DNA of 64,000 nt, from NCBI GenBank assembly GCA_039720395.1, contig CM077833.1, forward strand, positions 16,119,133 through 16,183,132, in the 5' to 3' direction. Positions 12,899-24,476 of this stretch are shown here, in pieces. Positions within the stretch are counted from its first letter, which is position 1, and each line of letters begins with the position of its first letter. The notes beneath the pieces were generated by a model that had not been told where the DNA came from, did not search any database, and saw nothing but the letters and a program-made list of their open reading frames with translations. Origin of the DNA: Liquidambar formosana. Its lineage: Eukaryota > Streptophyta > Magnoliopsida > Saxifragales > Altingiaceae. A program made the translations under genes and the position numbers.

Positions 12899-13629
12899 CT
12901 CTCGATGAATTGCTTCTTCGGATTCGGCAAACTATCGACGTATGGCTTTGTTTCTGCTCTGTTTTTTCGTCTCCGTCAAATGTTTGACATTGGCAAGCGC
13001 CGAGCGAGGAAGACGTGATGGCAGGTGACGAGCACGTGATAAGCATCGGGACGAGAGTAAACCATTAAACTGAAAACGGAAAATCACACTTTACCAGTTT
13101 AAAATAACGGAGTAAATTTTGGTTTTTTACCTCATTCAGTTACCCATAGCTAGATTGTCTGCCATTGACTACCTAGGTGGGCAGTAGTCTATTGGCAAAC
13201 GTGTAAGAGGTCAGATCAGGAATTTTAGTTTTGGGGACAGTAATCTAACGTGTATTTGTCTATTAATAGTTTAATAGGGTTAAGATCATATTATGGTTCA
13301 ATCTACTTAAAGGAATGCTTATGATTCGTCTTTGTGGCCTGTCTAAGCTTTCTTTGTTATTGGTTTCTTAGCGAATGGCCCGGCATAACTCATGAGGGTG
13401 AGGTGAGGAAGCTGTAAGGATGAGGACGCCGTGGGCGTGAGGTGGTCAATGGACTGGTGATGGTGGCAGACAATGTAACTGTGTGAGGGATTGAGGATGA
13501 AACGTGAGGGAATGAGGGTGAAGTACTAAAGTGTGAGGGTCAGAGGGAGCCCGAGAGTGATGGGTAGAGATATGTTTGATGTCTTAGGCGGTTATGGTTT
13601 CTTTGTTAAAGTTATAGGTTTGATATATA

Positions 13630-13850
13630 TATATATATATATGTAAGGGTAGAATTGTAAAACCATAATCGGGGTGGGGCGGGGCAGTTCTACAGTTCGG
13701 GGTCCTTGTAAACCATAACCAAACCTTACTTGACTTAAAATTCAAAATTTTATCCATATCCAAACCGATACCCAAAAATAATTCAAAAAAATCCACCCCT
13801 ATAGAGGTGGGCCCCTATGGGGCGGGTCTAAATTGCCATCTCTAATCATC
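13630..13850. mobile_element. Fragment of GC-rich TIR element (same family as 20.5 kb)
   Basis: It contains 'GGGGTGGGGCGGGGC', 'CCATAACCAAACC' and ends 'GGGCGGGTCTAAATTGCCATCTCT'-like sequence. This matches the right end of the 20475-21072 element, including a preceding (AT)n tract. Only the right half is present. Confidence 0.6.
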
Positions 13851-14489
13851 CCAAAAATTATATATAAAAGTTTATAAATAAATATATGCTTTGGATTATG
13901 GCACATAGGCAATTTTGCTTGTTATAACAAACGATGTCGGATTAATTGGACCCAGAGAGAGAGAGAATGGAGATGGACGACCTCCATGGTCGACAATGTG
14001 GGTTTGGCTAGTTGGCTCTAAAATGGGAATGATGTCAACGTGATATGAATGAAATAGGTGGTTGCCATGAAGTTGAGAGATTCAACCAACTATTTAGGTG
14101 GGGAGCGATTAGGGTTTTTTTTTTTTTTCTTTCCTCTTTTGTGCTTAGGGATGGGGATAGTTTTAATATTGAAAGAGTGTAACGAGAAGAAATGTGACTT
14201 TCAGATTTTATATATAAAATAGACGTGGACAATAGAGAAATGGGGAGAAAAAATATATTTTGGGGTGCAAATAGAGCCACCACCCTTATCATTTAGCCTT
14301 CTGGGCTTTGTTTTAGGAGAACCTGGTCCAGCAAAATTGATTGGTATAAGACAAGCCCAATACCTTTTTGTCTGGCCCTGGCTATCCTAAATTAGTCGTT
14401 AATGGAAGTTACAGTCAGATGATGCAAGAAGTTATCCCCTTAGCCGTCCAAGCTTTTCAAAATGGACTTATGATTGGTCTAAGAGGACG

Positions 14490-14570
14490 ATGATAGCCTA
14501 TGGGCCCACCATGGATGTGGGCCCACGTTGACATGCCAAGTGGAGGACACGTGTAGAATAAAGAGTGAGG
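14490..14570. promoter_or_regulatory. Cluster of TGGGCC and ACACGTGT motifs without an adjacent gene
   Basis: Within 80 bp there are two GGGCCCAC motifs (site II / TCP-type) and an ACACGTGT G-box core. No coding start follows on either strand within a reasonable distance. It may be a chance cluster or a relic of a lost promoter. Confidence 0.25.
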
Positions 14571-15893
14571 ACACGATAGGCTCCCACTCATATAATTGTG
14601 GTTTTATTAGTTTGAAGGGAGTTGATTGCCTCGTAAATAATATTTTTTTATTTACCAGATATGGCAGTTGGCACCGGCCAGTGACCCACTTGTTGTGACT
14701 TTTTAATATTATCGTGAGTGCGTAGCCGACATTAATCTCATGATTCTAACCCTTTTTTGTCATTGTCTTATTATTTTAGATTGTTCTATTTAGGTAATTT
14801 TCTTATGACTAAATTAACCCCAGTGTATATACATTTATTGCAAACCAAAAAAAAGAAGCTGTTTAAATTTGATTTTGTAGCCTTTTAATTAGTTAAGAAC
14901 AACTTCAATAGAGGCAGCAAATCTAAATTTGGTATCTCAAACCATTTATAAGTGATTTCGACAAAGATAACAAATAGAAGTAGAAAAGTTAAAAGTATTT
15001 TCTCTCTCTTCATGACTGTAATAAGAGAGAGGAGATGGCAAATCTTATTTTGGAAATAAAAAATTGAAAGTACATATAGAGGGCCTAATGTTTAAAGAAA
15101 TAAAACATCATAATATATAAAATAATATTCAAATATTCAGGTTTGTTGCTTCCCTTAAATTAGGTAGCAAATTGCCACCTAAAGTAGCAAAGTACACATT
15201 TGTATTTTTGTTTTGTTCTTTTTTTTTTTTTTTTAAGGCTACCTTTCTTGGATATGCTAGATATCACAATTATATATATATTTTTTATATTACCAATTAG
15301 GAGTAAGTCTTGCTACTGCCAAAGTTTTAACCCAACCTCCAATGACCCGTATGAGGCATCTCACCCGCACACAAATAACAAAAGTTATGAGGAGTTGAAA
15401 CAATGACCTTTAGGGAGCACACCCAAGGTCTCACTACTCAACCGATTCTGCAGGAGTACTATAATTGTTTTAAACTAATACCAACTTTTAATCACAATTG
15501 CTGATACATAAATAAATAAATAAAAACTTATTATCATAATGAAAATTGACAATATAGATATTAATTTGCCTAAATGGCACAAAAAATGCATTAGGATTAT
15601 TGGTTGGTTTCATTGACAACATAATTGAAATTGCGACCTCTAACTCCTTTGCGGCAACCCTACTTCCATACTGCCAGACACATTTTCAATGTGTTGCATG
15701 ATACTTATTTGAAAAGGAATTTTAGTCTCCCATTCAAATAACTCGTGAACAAAGAAAAATTGTTGGACATTGTCAAGGTGTCTTAACTTTTTAGTGCTTT
15801 GACAAATGGCTTTTGACTTGATGCTCTAAGCCCTCTAATACTTCAATTTATGTGTAAGGATAGGTTCAAATGGATAATATTGTAGAGGAAATA

Positions 15894-16072
15894 ATTTTTT
15901 TTTTGGTTTTCTAAGGTGTCCCTAAGCTTGGCCTAGGATTAATCTTCCGAGGTATTGTTGGGCGTCGAAGCGGGGATCTCTCTCAAGAAAGTTTGTTGCA
16001 TCCACAAGGGTTTGAACCCGAAACCCTTGCTTAAGCGACCAGAGCCCTTTCCACTTAAGCCAACCTTCTTTG
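15894..16072 (-). mobile_element. tRNA-derived SINE with 12-bp target-site duplication
   Basis: On the minus strand the element starts beside 'AAGGTTGGCTTAAGTGG', which fits a Pol III A box. About 40 bp later comes GGGTTCAAACCC, a B box. It ends at the left in an A-rich tail (T-run at 15895-15905 on plus). GTAGAGGAAATA flanks it at 15882-15893 and 16073-16084. About 179 bp long. The promoter boxes look intact, but transcription cannot be judged. Confidence 0.85.
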
Positions 16073-16599
16073 GTAGAGGAAATATTTTGACTTCCTATGG
16101 ATTTTAAAAAGAGAGAGTAGGGGAAAATGATGAATATTGCTTAAATGCAAATTCTATTATAAAACATTTTTTAAATTTTTTTATTTCATTTTCATTGCCG
16201 ATGATATGATAGTTTAATAATATTATCTTCAATCATTGAGTAAGTGATCTTGAATTAAAACTTTATGAAAAAAATATTAATAACCATTTATATTAGAAGG
16301 ATTATAAATAGGGACAAAATCTATATGTCTATCTATTGTCAGTAAAAATCTCAAAAACTATTAATCCACGTCATTAGAATTATAGCTTGAAGATTCCGGT
16401 TGCAATTGTCTACTGGGTAATTTTAGGGTTAGGGTTTACAAAAACCCAAGAAAAGAGAAAAAAGAAAAAAGAAAAAGGAAAAAGACAAATGAAGAATAAG
16501 CAGAGAAAGGGTGCAGTTGTCACTTTGGCAAGCGCAGTCTCGCAACTTTTGAGTTTTTAAATTTACGGTCAACGCATAAAGAATAATTATTTATCCACG

Positions 16600-16960
16600 A
16601 ATCAGAGGTAAACACGTATGACATTCCCGTGCATGTATGGTCATTCATGAGAGCAACGCAGAGACATCATGGACCATAGGATCCATGCAGCGAGAGGCCC
16701 ATTAAAAAAGAGGGGGGCCCACACGGACCGTGGCCCGTGGGCAAGTGGGAAGAGCGAAGAAAGGAAAGGAAAGATGGATCTGGAACGAAGCAGTACGAAG
16801 ATATATTCCTAACACCACGTTGAGCCACGTGTGCGTTAGGCGAGATTCCAGTGCGTATATATCTCTAGCAGTTTTCCTATTGGCTAGGCTTCGTCGCTTG
16901 GCCTTTCGTGACTCGTAAGGTGCTGCTGCCGTGTCTTCCTAACAACAAATATCTCAATTC
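16600..16960 (+). promoter_or_regulatory. Promoter-like, GC-richer patch without a recognised gene
   Basis: This block is distinctly GC-richer than its surroundings. It holds GGCCCATT and GGGGCCCACAC motifs (site II / TCP-type) near 16695-16722, a CACGTG G-box at 16826-16831, a TATATAT run at 16856-16862, and ATTGG soon after. A short frame beginning ATGCTTCATTGG near 16970 encodes only about 25 residues and resembles nothing. It could be the promoter of a non-coding transcript or a relic. Confidence 0.3.
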
Positions 16961-18716
16961 TCTCAAAACGATGCTTCATTGGTTGGGTTACCACCGTATA
17001 TGCTCTAGGCCTGCCCGTGAACCTACCCATTTCATTCCCATCCACTGAATGTAACCACGTGTTGAGCCGATTATGGAGTTACACTTTATGGTCACCTGCC
17101 CTTTTACTCTTTTCCTTGTTTTAGCGTTTCAGTCCACTTGGGCCAGGGAATCAGTATTTTGAATGTATGTACTCATTTGATAGTTTGACCTTGTTTTTTT
17201 TTTTCTTTATTAATAAAAAACACACATTATGTCTAAAAGAATAAAATTAACACACAATTAAAAAAAAAAACACTTGTAAATTAAAAATACTAAAACTCAG
17301 TGAATAAGTTAGTAAATTGGATCGCTGACCCTTATAGCCTAATAATAATGTCAAGATGGGTAGGAATTTGAACACTTATCAATTTAAAGGTCAATTTCCC
17401 TCAAGTGTAAAAAGGAAAAAAAAAAGGGCCAACTAATAGGACCAAATTACTCTCTGTCCAAAAACATGACCATTTTGCGTGGGTGAGAGTTCTCTTAAGA
17501 GAAAAACCCCATCTAATCATATATAGAGTATAGATGTGTATTGGGATAATTTTATCGAATTATGTAAGATCCAATAGTCTTATTATTATGATAGTTATTT
17601 TGTTTTCTCAATTTTTTATTTTGCTTTTTCTTGTATTTTTAATATAATTAGATCTCGTAGGATCTAAGAACTTAAGAATATGCATGTAAAAATTGTGTTC
17701 GATTTTAATTTGCACTACTTATATATTGGATATAATGTTAATTAACTATTATGGAGTGGATAGTAACCTTTCCAATATCCGAGGAAAAAAAAAAAAAAAA
17801 AAGAGAGAGAGGAAGAAAAACTTTAATATTTTGATTGTGTAACATACTTTTGGAGTAACCAACTTAGATGCAACCGTGAAAATGAAAAACTAAAGCGTGC
17901 TCAAAAGTATTTTCCCTTTTCGTCAAAAAAGAAAGAAAACAATAACTTTGTGCTAGACATGGTGCTACCTGCACAATCATAAGTCACTAGTTGATTGAAA
18001 GGCAGCCGGTAATATGTTTCACTTTCTTGTGGGATATATAGGCCATAGAGAAATGTCTTTATCACGTAAACGGATAATAGATGATGGGTTCCAAACAAGT
18101 TGAGTTGAGTCAAGACAACTTTTATAATATTTTAACTTGACTTAGTTAAGATCGAGTTTGATTTTTCTTACTCATCTTAAGGTTTTTATTAGTCAATCTA
18201 AGCCAAGTTTTGATTTATTTGAACTTGACTCGTTTAATAAACAAACGGACTTGTATTGAACTTATTTTCAAACTCTTTAGGAACAGTTTGATTCATTTAT
18301 AACCTTAATAAAAGGTGTTACATTCTTCATAATTAAGGATAATAAAATTAAAATTACACCTACTTATGACAGGCATAATTTTGATAAATGCCAATCTACT
18401 GAAAGGATTCTCATATGGAAAATTAGGATCCCATTTTTATGAGAACAATTGGGGATGGATAGGGGAGAGTACTATGAAAACTTGTGTCTGCGATTGAATG
18501 CATACACAAAAATAAAAACATGCGAACAGATTGTAGTAGTAAATTGAAATTGCGCGTTTTCCCCACTTGGAATTGGTTTCCTAGTCAATTTTTCCGTTTC
18601 TAGCCAGTGTTTTTGCACTTACAGAAGTCAACCCACATTCACCATCTCGTTTGTGACCTGATTAAATTGGAGTTGACAAGAGTAAGTGCTCTTGCACTTT
18701 CACAAGTCAAACCATT

Positions 18717-18765
18717 ATTCATCTCTCTCTCTCTCTCTCTCGATATATATATATATATATATATG
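18717..18765. repeat. (TC)n(AT)n compound microsatellite
   Basis: A CT run of about ten units is followed directly by about ten AT units. Similar compound runs occur at 21090-21118 and 50083-50158. Confidence 0.9.
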
Positions 18766-20020
18766 CATGCGCGTGGAGACGTAATTAAGCACTATAAATT
18801 CATAATTATTCCCTAGTTGAAGGCGATGCCGCGTTGGTCCTCGACCCCCTGGCTGATTGGGGGCTAATCCTTCAATGGGCCATTCAACCCCTTATCTGTA
18901 ATGTTAAAGCTATTTTGGAGTGTACTCCCTTGTGGGTTGTGCGTTGTATCCCAAGTTGATTAACAAAGCAGTGCATTCGCTAGCTCGATAGACGATTTTT
19001 TGTAATCGTTTTGGTTCTATTCCCATCATTTCTTTACCAGATGTTGTTACCTTCATGAATAGAGATGAAAAAGATGGAATCAATAACTGTTTTGCTACTT
19101 AATACATTTGACTTGCTTATCAAAAATGGAAAAAAAAAAAAAGTTAGGCGCGCTAACCTCAGTGCTGACGATGAAATAAAGATATACCCCACACTTAGTG
19201 CACAAAAAGTTTTTGTCATTATTTTTGTGGAAGGCAAATCCTTTGAATGTATTTTGCACTCTTGATTACATTAAAATGCACATGTTGTGTTCAATAGCTT
19301 TACAGGTACACGGGTAGTGACATGGCCAGGGCATATGCTGAGCGTAGCTGCCTAGGCAAAAGTTAAAGTTGCTACTTGCTAGGTAGCTAAAGCAAATTAA
19401 ACGATGATAAGAAGGATATCACTTGTCTACTAGGGTGATTTTGGTGGAAGATTAGTAGGCAAGACAATGAAACCATCCAGATACAAGGGAAATGGTGTTG
19501 ACTATCGAGCATCAGCCATATATATTACTCAAATTTGCTTAACTAAAAAAGAAATAATACTTCATATTCATGATCACCATCTATTTTTTATTTTATTTTA
19601 AAAGGCCATGTGTAAGATAGAGAGAGAAAAAAGTCATAAAACTATAAATCACCATGATTGAATAGAAGTAATGATCATATGTCTGTCATTTAGAGATAGA
19701 GTGGTCGAGCCCATTCCACCAAAAAATATGAAGAAGTATAAAAAATGTGAAGATTGAGAGGAGAAGCAATGCACTTTTAGTGTGCAAATTTGATATGTGA
19801 TTACGACTACTATTTAAAAGCCAAAAATATACTCCGTAATATAAACTATAGGAAGCTAAGACCACATTTAGTTTGATTAAATGGAATGAAGCTAGAGAGA
19901 ATGAAAATGGTTATTTTATTCTAACGTTTGGTAACGGATGGAAATGAAATGATAAAAATTAGGTGGAACTCGCTTTTTATGAGTTCATTCATTAAAAGAT
20001 GGGAATGATCATTCATCTTA

Positions 20021-20322
20021 GGTTGTGTTTGGTTTGAAGGAATAGAATGAGAGTGTGAATGGAATGTGAATGGAAATGGTCATTCTATAGTTCATACCAA
20101 TATTTGGTAAATGGTGGAAATAAAATAGAAATTAATATGTGGGACCCACTTTGAATGATTTTTATTCCATAAAAGGTAAGAATAACCATTCCTTTTGGTA
20201 AGAAATGAATAAACCCCCATAATGGAATGACCATTCTATTCCCTTAGACTACTAAACACTCACTTTTTTTGTGATAATGAAATCATCATTTCATTCTCTC
20301 CCCTCTCATAACAAACACAGCT
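20021..20322. mobile_element. MITE with imperfect terminal inverted repeats
   Basis: The left end GGTTGTGTTTGG and the right end CATAACAAACACAGC are imperfect inverted repeats. The interior is rich in GGAATG and CATTCC motifs facing each other. A relative lies at 58473-58821. A TTA-like duplication is possible but not exact. Similar broken sequence extends to both sides (19.86-20.02 and 20.33-20.46 kb), suggesting several copies inserted together. Confidence 0.6.
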
Positions 20323-20474
20323 TTAGCAAGGGAATAGGTTCCATAAAGGAATGACCATTCTATTTTCTAATGCTTCCAAGCTATTACATTTTTTTTTATT
20401 AATGGAATCATCATTTCATTTCCTTCTTTATTCACTCATAACAAACGCAGCTAAGCATTGGTGTGCCAATAGCT

Positions 20475-20806
20475 AGGAATGGCAATGGGGCGGGTCGGGG
20501 GCGGGTCGACCATATACCATCCCCGACCCTAACATTAAAACCGTAGTACCAAACCCGCCCCTAAACCCGACGGGTTTCAGAAACTAAAACCCATCCCCCG
20601 ACCCTATGGTTTCCTAGGAAAACCCGCCCCGCCCCGCCCAAGCAAAAAAAAAAAAAATTTCCAGCATAATTTTTACAAATATAAGAATATCAAATAAACA
20701 TAGGAAAAATTTTTAAAAAAAAATGTAAAAACACTAGCTCTAGGAAGGCAACAACCATAGATTTCAAATATTACAAGCTCTAACAAGGCAACAACCACAC
20801 ATAAGG

Positions 20807-20850
<44 letters not shown>

Positions 20851-21072
20851 GTAAAAATGTAAAAGCACATGCGGGGCGGGGCGGGGCTATGGTGCGGGTC
20901 GGTTCGGCGGGTCGGGACTTGTAAATACCATCCCCGAACCGAACCCGATGAAAATTTTAAAAAAAAACCCATACCCGAACCGAGAATCGAAAATTTTCAA
21001 AAAAACCCGCCCCTATGAGGGCGGGGCGGGGCGGGGCGGGGCTCCTATGGGGCGGGTCCAAATTGCCATCTC
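20475..21072. mobile_element. Non-autonomous TIR element with GGGGCGGG-rich ends and 11-bp direct repeats
   Basis: TGCCAATAGCT flanks the element at 20464-20474 and 21073-21083. The ends are inverted: AGGAATGGCAATGGGGCGGG at the left, and AGAGATGGCAATTTGGACCC when the right end is read from the minus strand. Subterminal GGGGCGGG arrays are followed by an interior (AT)n run of about 30 bp at 20812-20846. No transposase is present. The repeat length could suit a Mutator-like element, but the superfamily is unsure. A right-half copy lies at 13630. Confidence 0.75.
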
Positions 21073-22169
21073 TGCCAATAGCTCCAACTCGCTCTCTCTC
21101 TCTCTCTCTCTGTCTCTCTCGATTAGGAGTTTCCAAAAAGTTTATATACCAGACTAATCCTAAGCACATGTAGTACATCTCCCACCTCACATGCACCAAG
21201 TCTCCCGCCCCACATACACCAAGCAATTATAAGCCAAAGTCCATGAAGGTGGCTTTGAGAGGGAGTGATGAGAGTTAAACCCTTTTGGAAAACTGTGAAT
21301 AATCAAACATTCAAAACCATTTGCATAAAACAAGAACTAGATAAATTATATAATAAACAGAATTTAAATAATCTAATTAAATAATAATTAAGAGAATATT
21401 ATGGCATGGGAAATCCATGAGTCGCGGCATTTGCTGTCCTAAAACAACGTTGCCTCCCTATGTGCAGGTTATTGTGATAGTACATTGCTCCAAGATAAGA
21501 CCCAGACTTCTCACAAACCTTTAATTCATGATGCACGTTTCGTAGCAAACAAATGTCAAGATGTATCAATCGCCCAAAATAAAACAATAACATTTGAAGA
21601 TAGCTTGAAAGCAATAGGAAACTGATGGAAAGAAAAAGAAATCAAAGAAGGAGAAAAATATATGGATGCTAGTTATTTCTTTTTGCAAAAATATTAAGAA
21701 TATATGGACTTGTAGAAGTTTATTTGGGAAGAAATACAATGTTAAATTTTAAAATCTAAAGGTATCTATTATTTAAATAGGTGTTGTTTGATTTCAAACC
21801 AAAAGACACATCTATTGAGAATAAAACTGTTAGAAACTTAAAAAAATGAATAAAACTATTTTGTTTGGCCCAAACTAGCACTTGATATTCCAACGAACTC
21901 GTGAAAGCCCAAACAAATTATACACATAAAAGAAGTCTCATAAAATTAAAAATAAATAATAAAAAAAAACCCACAGGAAATAGAAGTTTTGAAGCTTCTT
22001 AGAAAACCTCTCAAGTTTTCAATAAACCTAAGACGTCTTACTTGACAATTAGGCTAAGACTTGTTGGTCCACCCCTTAGGTTTTCCAAGTTTTCTAATTA
22101 ACCATTTTATAACCAACCTACAAGATATGTAAGAAATTTAAGAAAAAATATTTTTAGAGAAAAATGTTA

Positions 22170-22173
22170 TTAA

Positions 22174-22217
<44 letters not shown>

Positions 22218-22220
22218 CAC
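22170..22220. repeat. (AT)n(AC)n microsatellite
   Basis: An (AT) run is followed by an (AC) run. A second (AT)n/(TATAGA)n tract lies at 22740-22810. Both fall in otherwise featureless AT-rich sequence upstream of GIGANTEA. Confidence 0.9.
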
Positions 22221-22772
22221 ACTAGATGTAGGCACTCATGTGTCACATGTGGTTATTTTTCAATAATATTAAATATAAACAAAAGAATAATTTTTAAAGA
22301 ATTAAATATTAATATCGATTTGGTTAGATTTTTACTTCTAATGAAATTTCTAGTGAGTAGTATAACTAATTTGAAAATTTTAAGTTAATCACAAATAAAT
22401 TTAAAATATAATAATTTCCAATAATATACAGTAACACAATATTATATCGATTAACCACAAAACTTCAACAATTTGAAATAAAAATTTAAATAAAAAAAAT
22501 CATTATTGAAGATAATAACCCCACATAGAACTTTAATGAAATACAAAAAAAAAAAATGTTTCCTATATAAGTTAACTACAAGAATATAGATGTTTCCTAT
22601 ATAAACTTTACTATAATAGTAGTTGTTATCTATTCAACTACAATAAAATTAAAAAGATACAGAAGGATAGTAGTGTATTTAAAATTTAGAATAAGAATAT
22701 ATTAATCATTTAAAAGTTTTGCTTAAATTTAGTTTTTATAGGTAGTATAGATATAGACATAGATATATATAG

Positions 22773-22813
<41 letters not shown>

Positions 22814-23060
22814 TTTTTTAATAATGTAACTATCATTATTAAGAAATTTTTTTTTTCGAGCACTACTCTTTTTCATATTCAATTTTCTTTGATTTTCCTC
22901 AAGAGAGTCGTACCTCCACCATTGGATTATCACTCTCATCATCATATATTCATGTGCATTCCACCTAACTCCAAGTCTACAACGAAGACCGTATCAAAAA
23001 AAAACCAAAGTCTACAAGGAAGACGTACTCCTCAGGGTAACACTCTCACAAACTCCTGCA

Positions 23061-23069
23061 AAAATATCT
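23061..23069 (+). promoter_or_regulatory. Evening element upstream of GIGANTEA
   Basis: The exact nonamer AAAATATCT, the binding site of CCA1/LHY/RVE-type MYB factors, occurs here about 570 bp before the 5'UTR intron donor. Arabidopsis GI is evening-phased and repressed by CCA1/LHY through such elements, so the position fits. A GCCACGTATG sequence near 23388 offers an ACGT core. No clear TATA box was assigned. Confidence 0.6.
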
Positions 23070-23449
23070 ACAACAGTTGCTTGATTGTTTATTCAGTGGC
23101 AACATAATAAATCCAACATATAATAATCGCAAGGTGGAACACCAATATACTTTATTCAGCACGTTGAGGCCACTCTCGTAAATTCGCCACAACGTAGTGC
23201 TTGTTTTTCTTCGACTTTCTTTATCGAGTTTGACGGATTCTGACCCCATTACTTTCTCGGGAAACATACATGCATGTATGTATATATGTATGTAATGAGC
23301 ATGATGAACATAGTACCATGGTAGATAGGGCTGGCTGGCATAGCATGACGTGCATTCGGCCCTTGAGGCGATAGGAAAATATCATTGCCACGTATGCAAC
23401 CTCATAGCCCAGCTAAAGATCTCTTCATTTTTTTTCTCTAATACTCTCT

Positions 23450-24476
23450 CTCTCTCTCTCTCCTCTCTCTGCATCCACCCAAAGCAACAACAATAATCTC
23501 TTATACTTGTCCAAAGAAAACCAAAAAACATCTCATTTTCCAGTTACTGTATCAGAGCCAAAACGGAGGGTAAACAGACCAAAAATTCAGCTGAAGGAGG
23601 TTTAGAAACTTGAAAACTCAGACAGAAGAACAGGGTATGTTGGCTTTTGTTTTACAAAAAAAAAAAAAAAAAAAATTTGTTTTTGTCATATATATATATA
23701 TATATATATATTTTTTTTGTATAATTTCTTTTATATATATTTTGTGTTTGAGGTTCTAAGTTCAACTTCTGTTAGATTGATAAATTTAGTGAGGTCCTTC
23801 ACCAAAAAAATAAAAAATAAAAAATAAAATGGTCTGTTTGGTTGCTGAGAAATCATGGTAAGAGAAATGGAAACTTATAAATTTACGAATCAGGTAGGGG
23901 TGTTGTAGGAATTGAAAAAGAAATGTCTGTTTTAAAAATTCCAAGTTTTTTCCTTTAATTTAGCTTTGGTTTCTCACCAACCAAACGGGGCGTTATGCTG
24001 ATATTCTTCTCCATTCTATTTAATTTTAATATTTATTTGTTTAAAACATTTTATTTTATTTTTGTTTTGGTTTAGTGGGTTTTGTTTGTTTATTATTTCA
24101 ATGTAATTATGATAGGTTTTTCTCTGTTTTATTTATTTATTTGCTTTTGCATACTTTCAGATCGCAATTATAATCTGTGTAATTCTTGAGTTTGCGAAGT
24201 TTGGAACCGTTCTGAGGCATATATGTGAAGTTGAGACTGACACGAATTAATTCCTAGAGTTCGAGAGGAGTAATTGTTCTGTTTTTGAACTTTTTATGGA
24301 GTATTTAGACCATGATAATCGTTGTTAATGGGTTCCTGAGGAGATCTTGGGTGGAGTTGTGTTTGGAATGGTGAATCACAATCTTCCAATTCGTAGCGCT
24401 TGAAGTGGAAGCTCGTGGCTTTTTGGGTCATAGCGGTTGTGATTGGTGTAAAGGGATATATTTGGAAGATAATTAT
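23450..24476 (+). other. GI: GIGANTEA 5'UTR with one intron and two uORFs
   Basis: A good donor (AGG|GTATGT) at 23635 and acceptor (TTTCAG) at 24160 bracket an intron of about 526 bp. This leaves a first non-coding exon ending at 23634 and a second running from 24161 into the coding start at 24477. The upstream end is inferred from a (CT)n tract near 23450 and is not proven. The second exon contains two short uORFs, ATG at 24296 (10 codons) and ATG at 24368 (11 codons), both closing before the main start. Published GI genes also have a non-coding first exon. Confidence 0.6.
23831..24000. mobile_element. MITE in the GIGANTEA 5'UTR intron
   Basis: The left end GTCTGTTTGGTTGCTGAGAA and the right end TTTCTCACCAACCAAACGGG form imperfect terminal inverted repeats about 170 bp apart. 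There is no coding content. The target-site duplication is unclear. Confidence 0.55.

Larger units (their letters stand above)
12899..23000. other. Intergenic region between divergent SOL1-like gene and GIGANTEA
   Basis: About 10 kb separate the SOL1 start codon from the GIGANTEA promoter. Apart from the repeats and the promoter-like patch listed separately, the sequence is AT-rich and holds no coding signal I can support. Stretches with nothing recognisable are 13.05-13.6, 13.9-14.45, 14.6-15.2, 17.0-18.6, 18.8-19.85 and 21.1-22.1 kb. A weak SINE-like stretch is at 15.3-15.45 kb. Confidence 0.6.

Noticed and set aside
15290..15450. Possible third SINE (TTGAGTAGTGAG and GTTTCAACTCC on minus)
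   Set aside because: The B-box match is poor and I could not find a target-site duplication or clear tail, so it is mentioned only in the intergenic entry.
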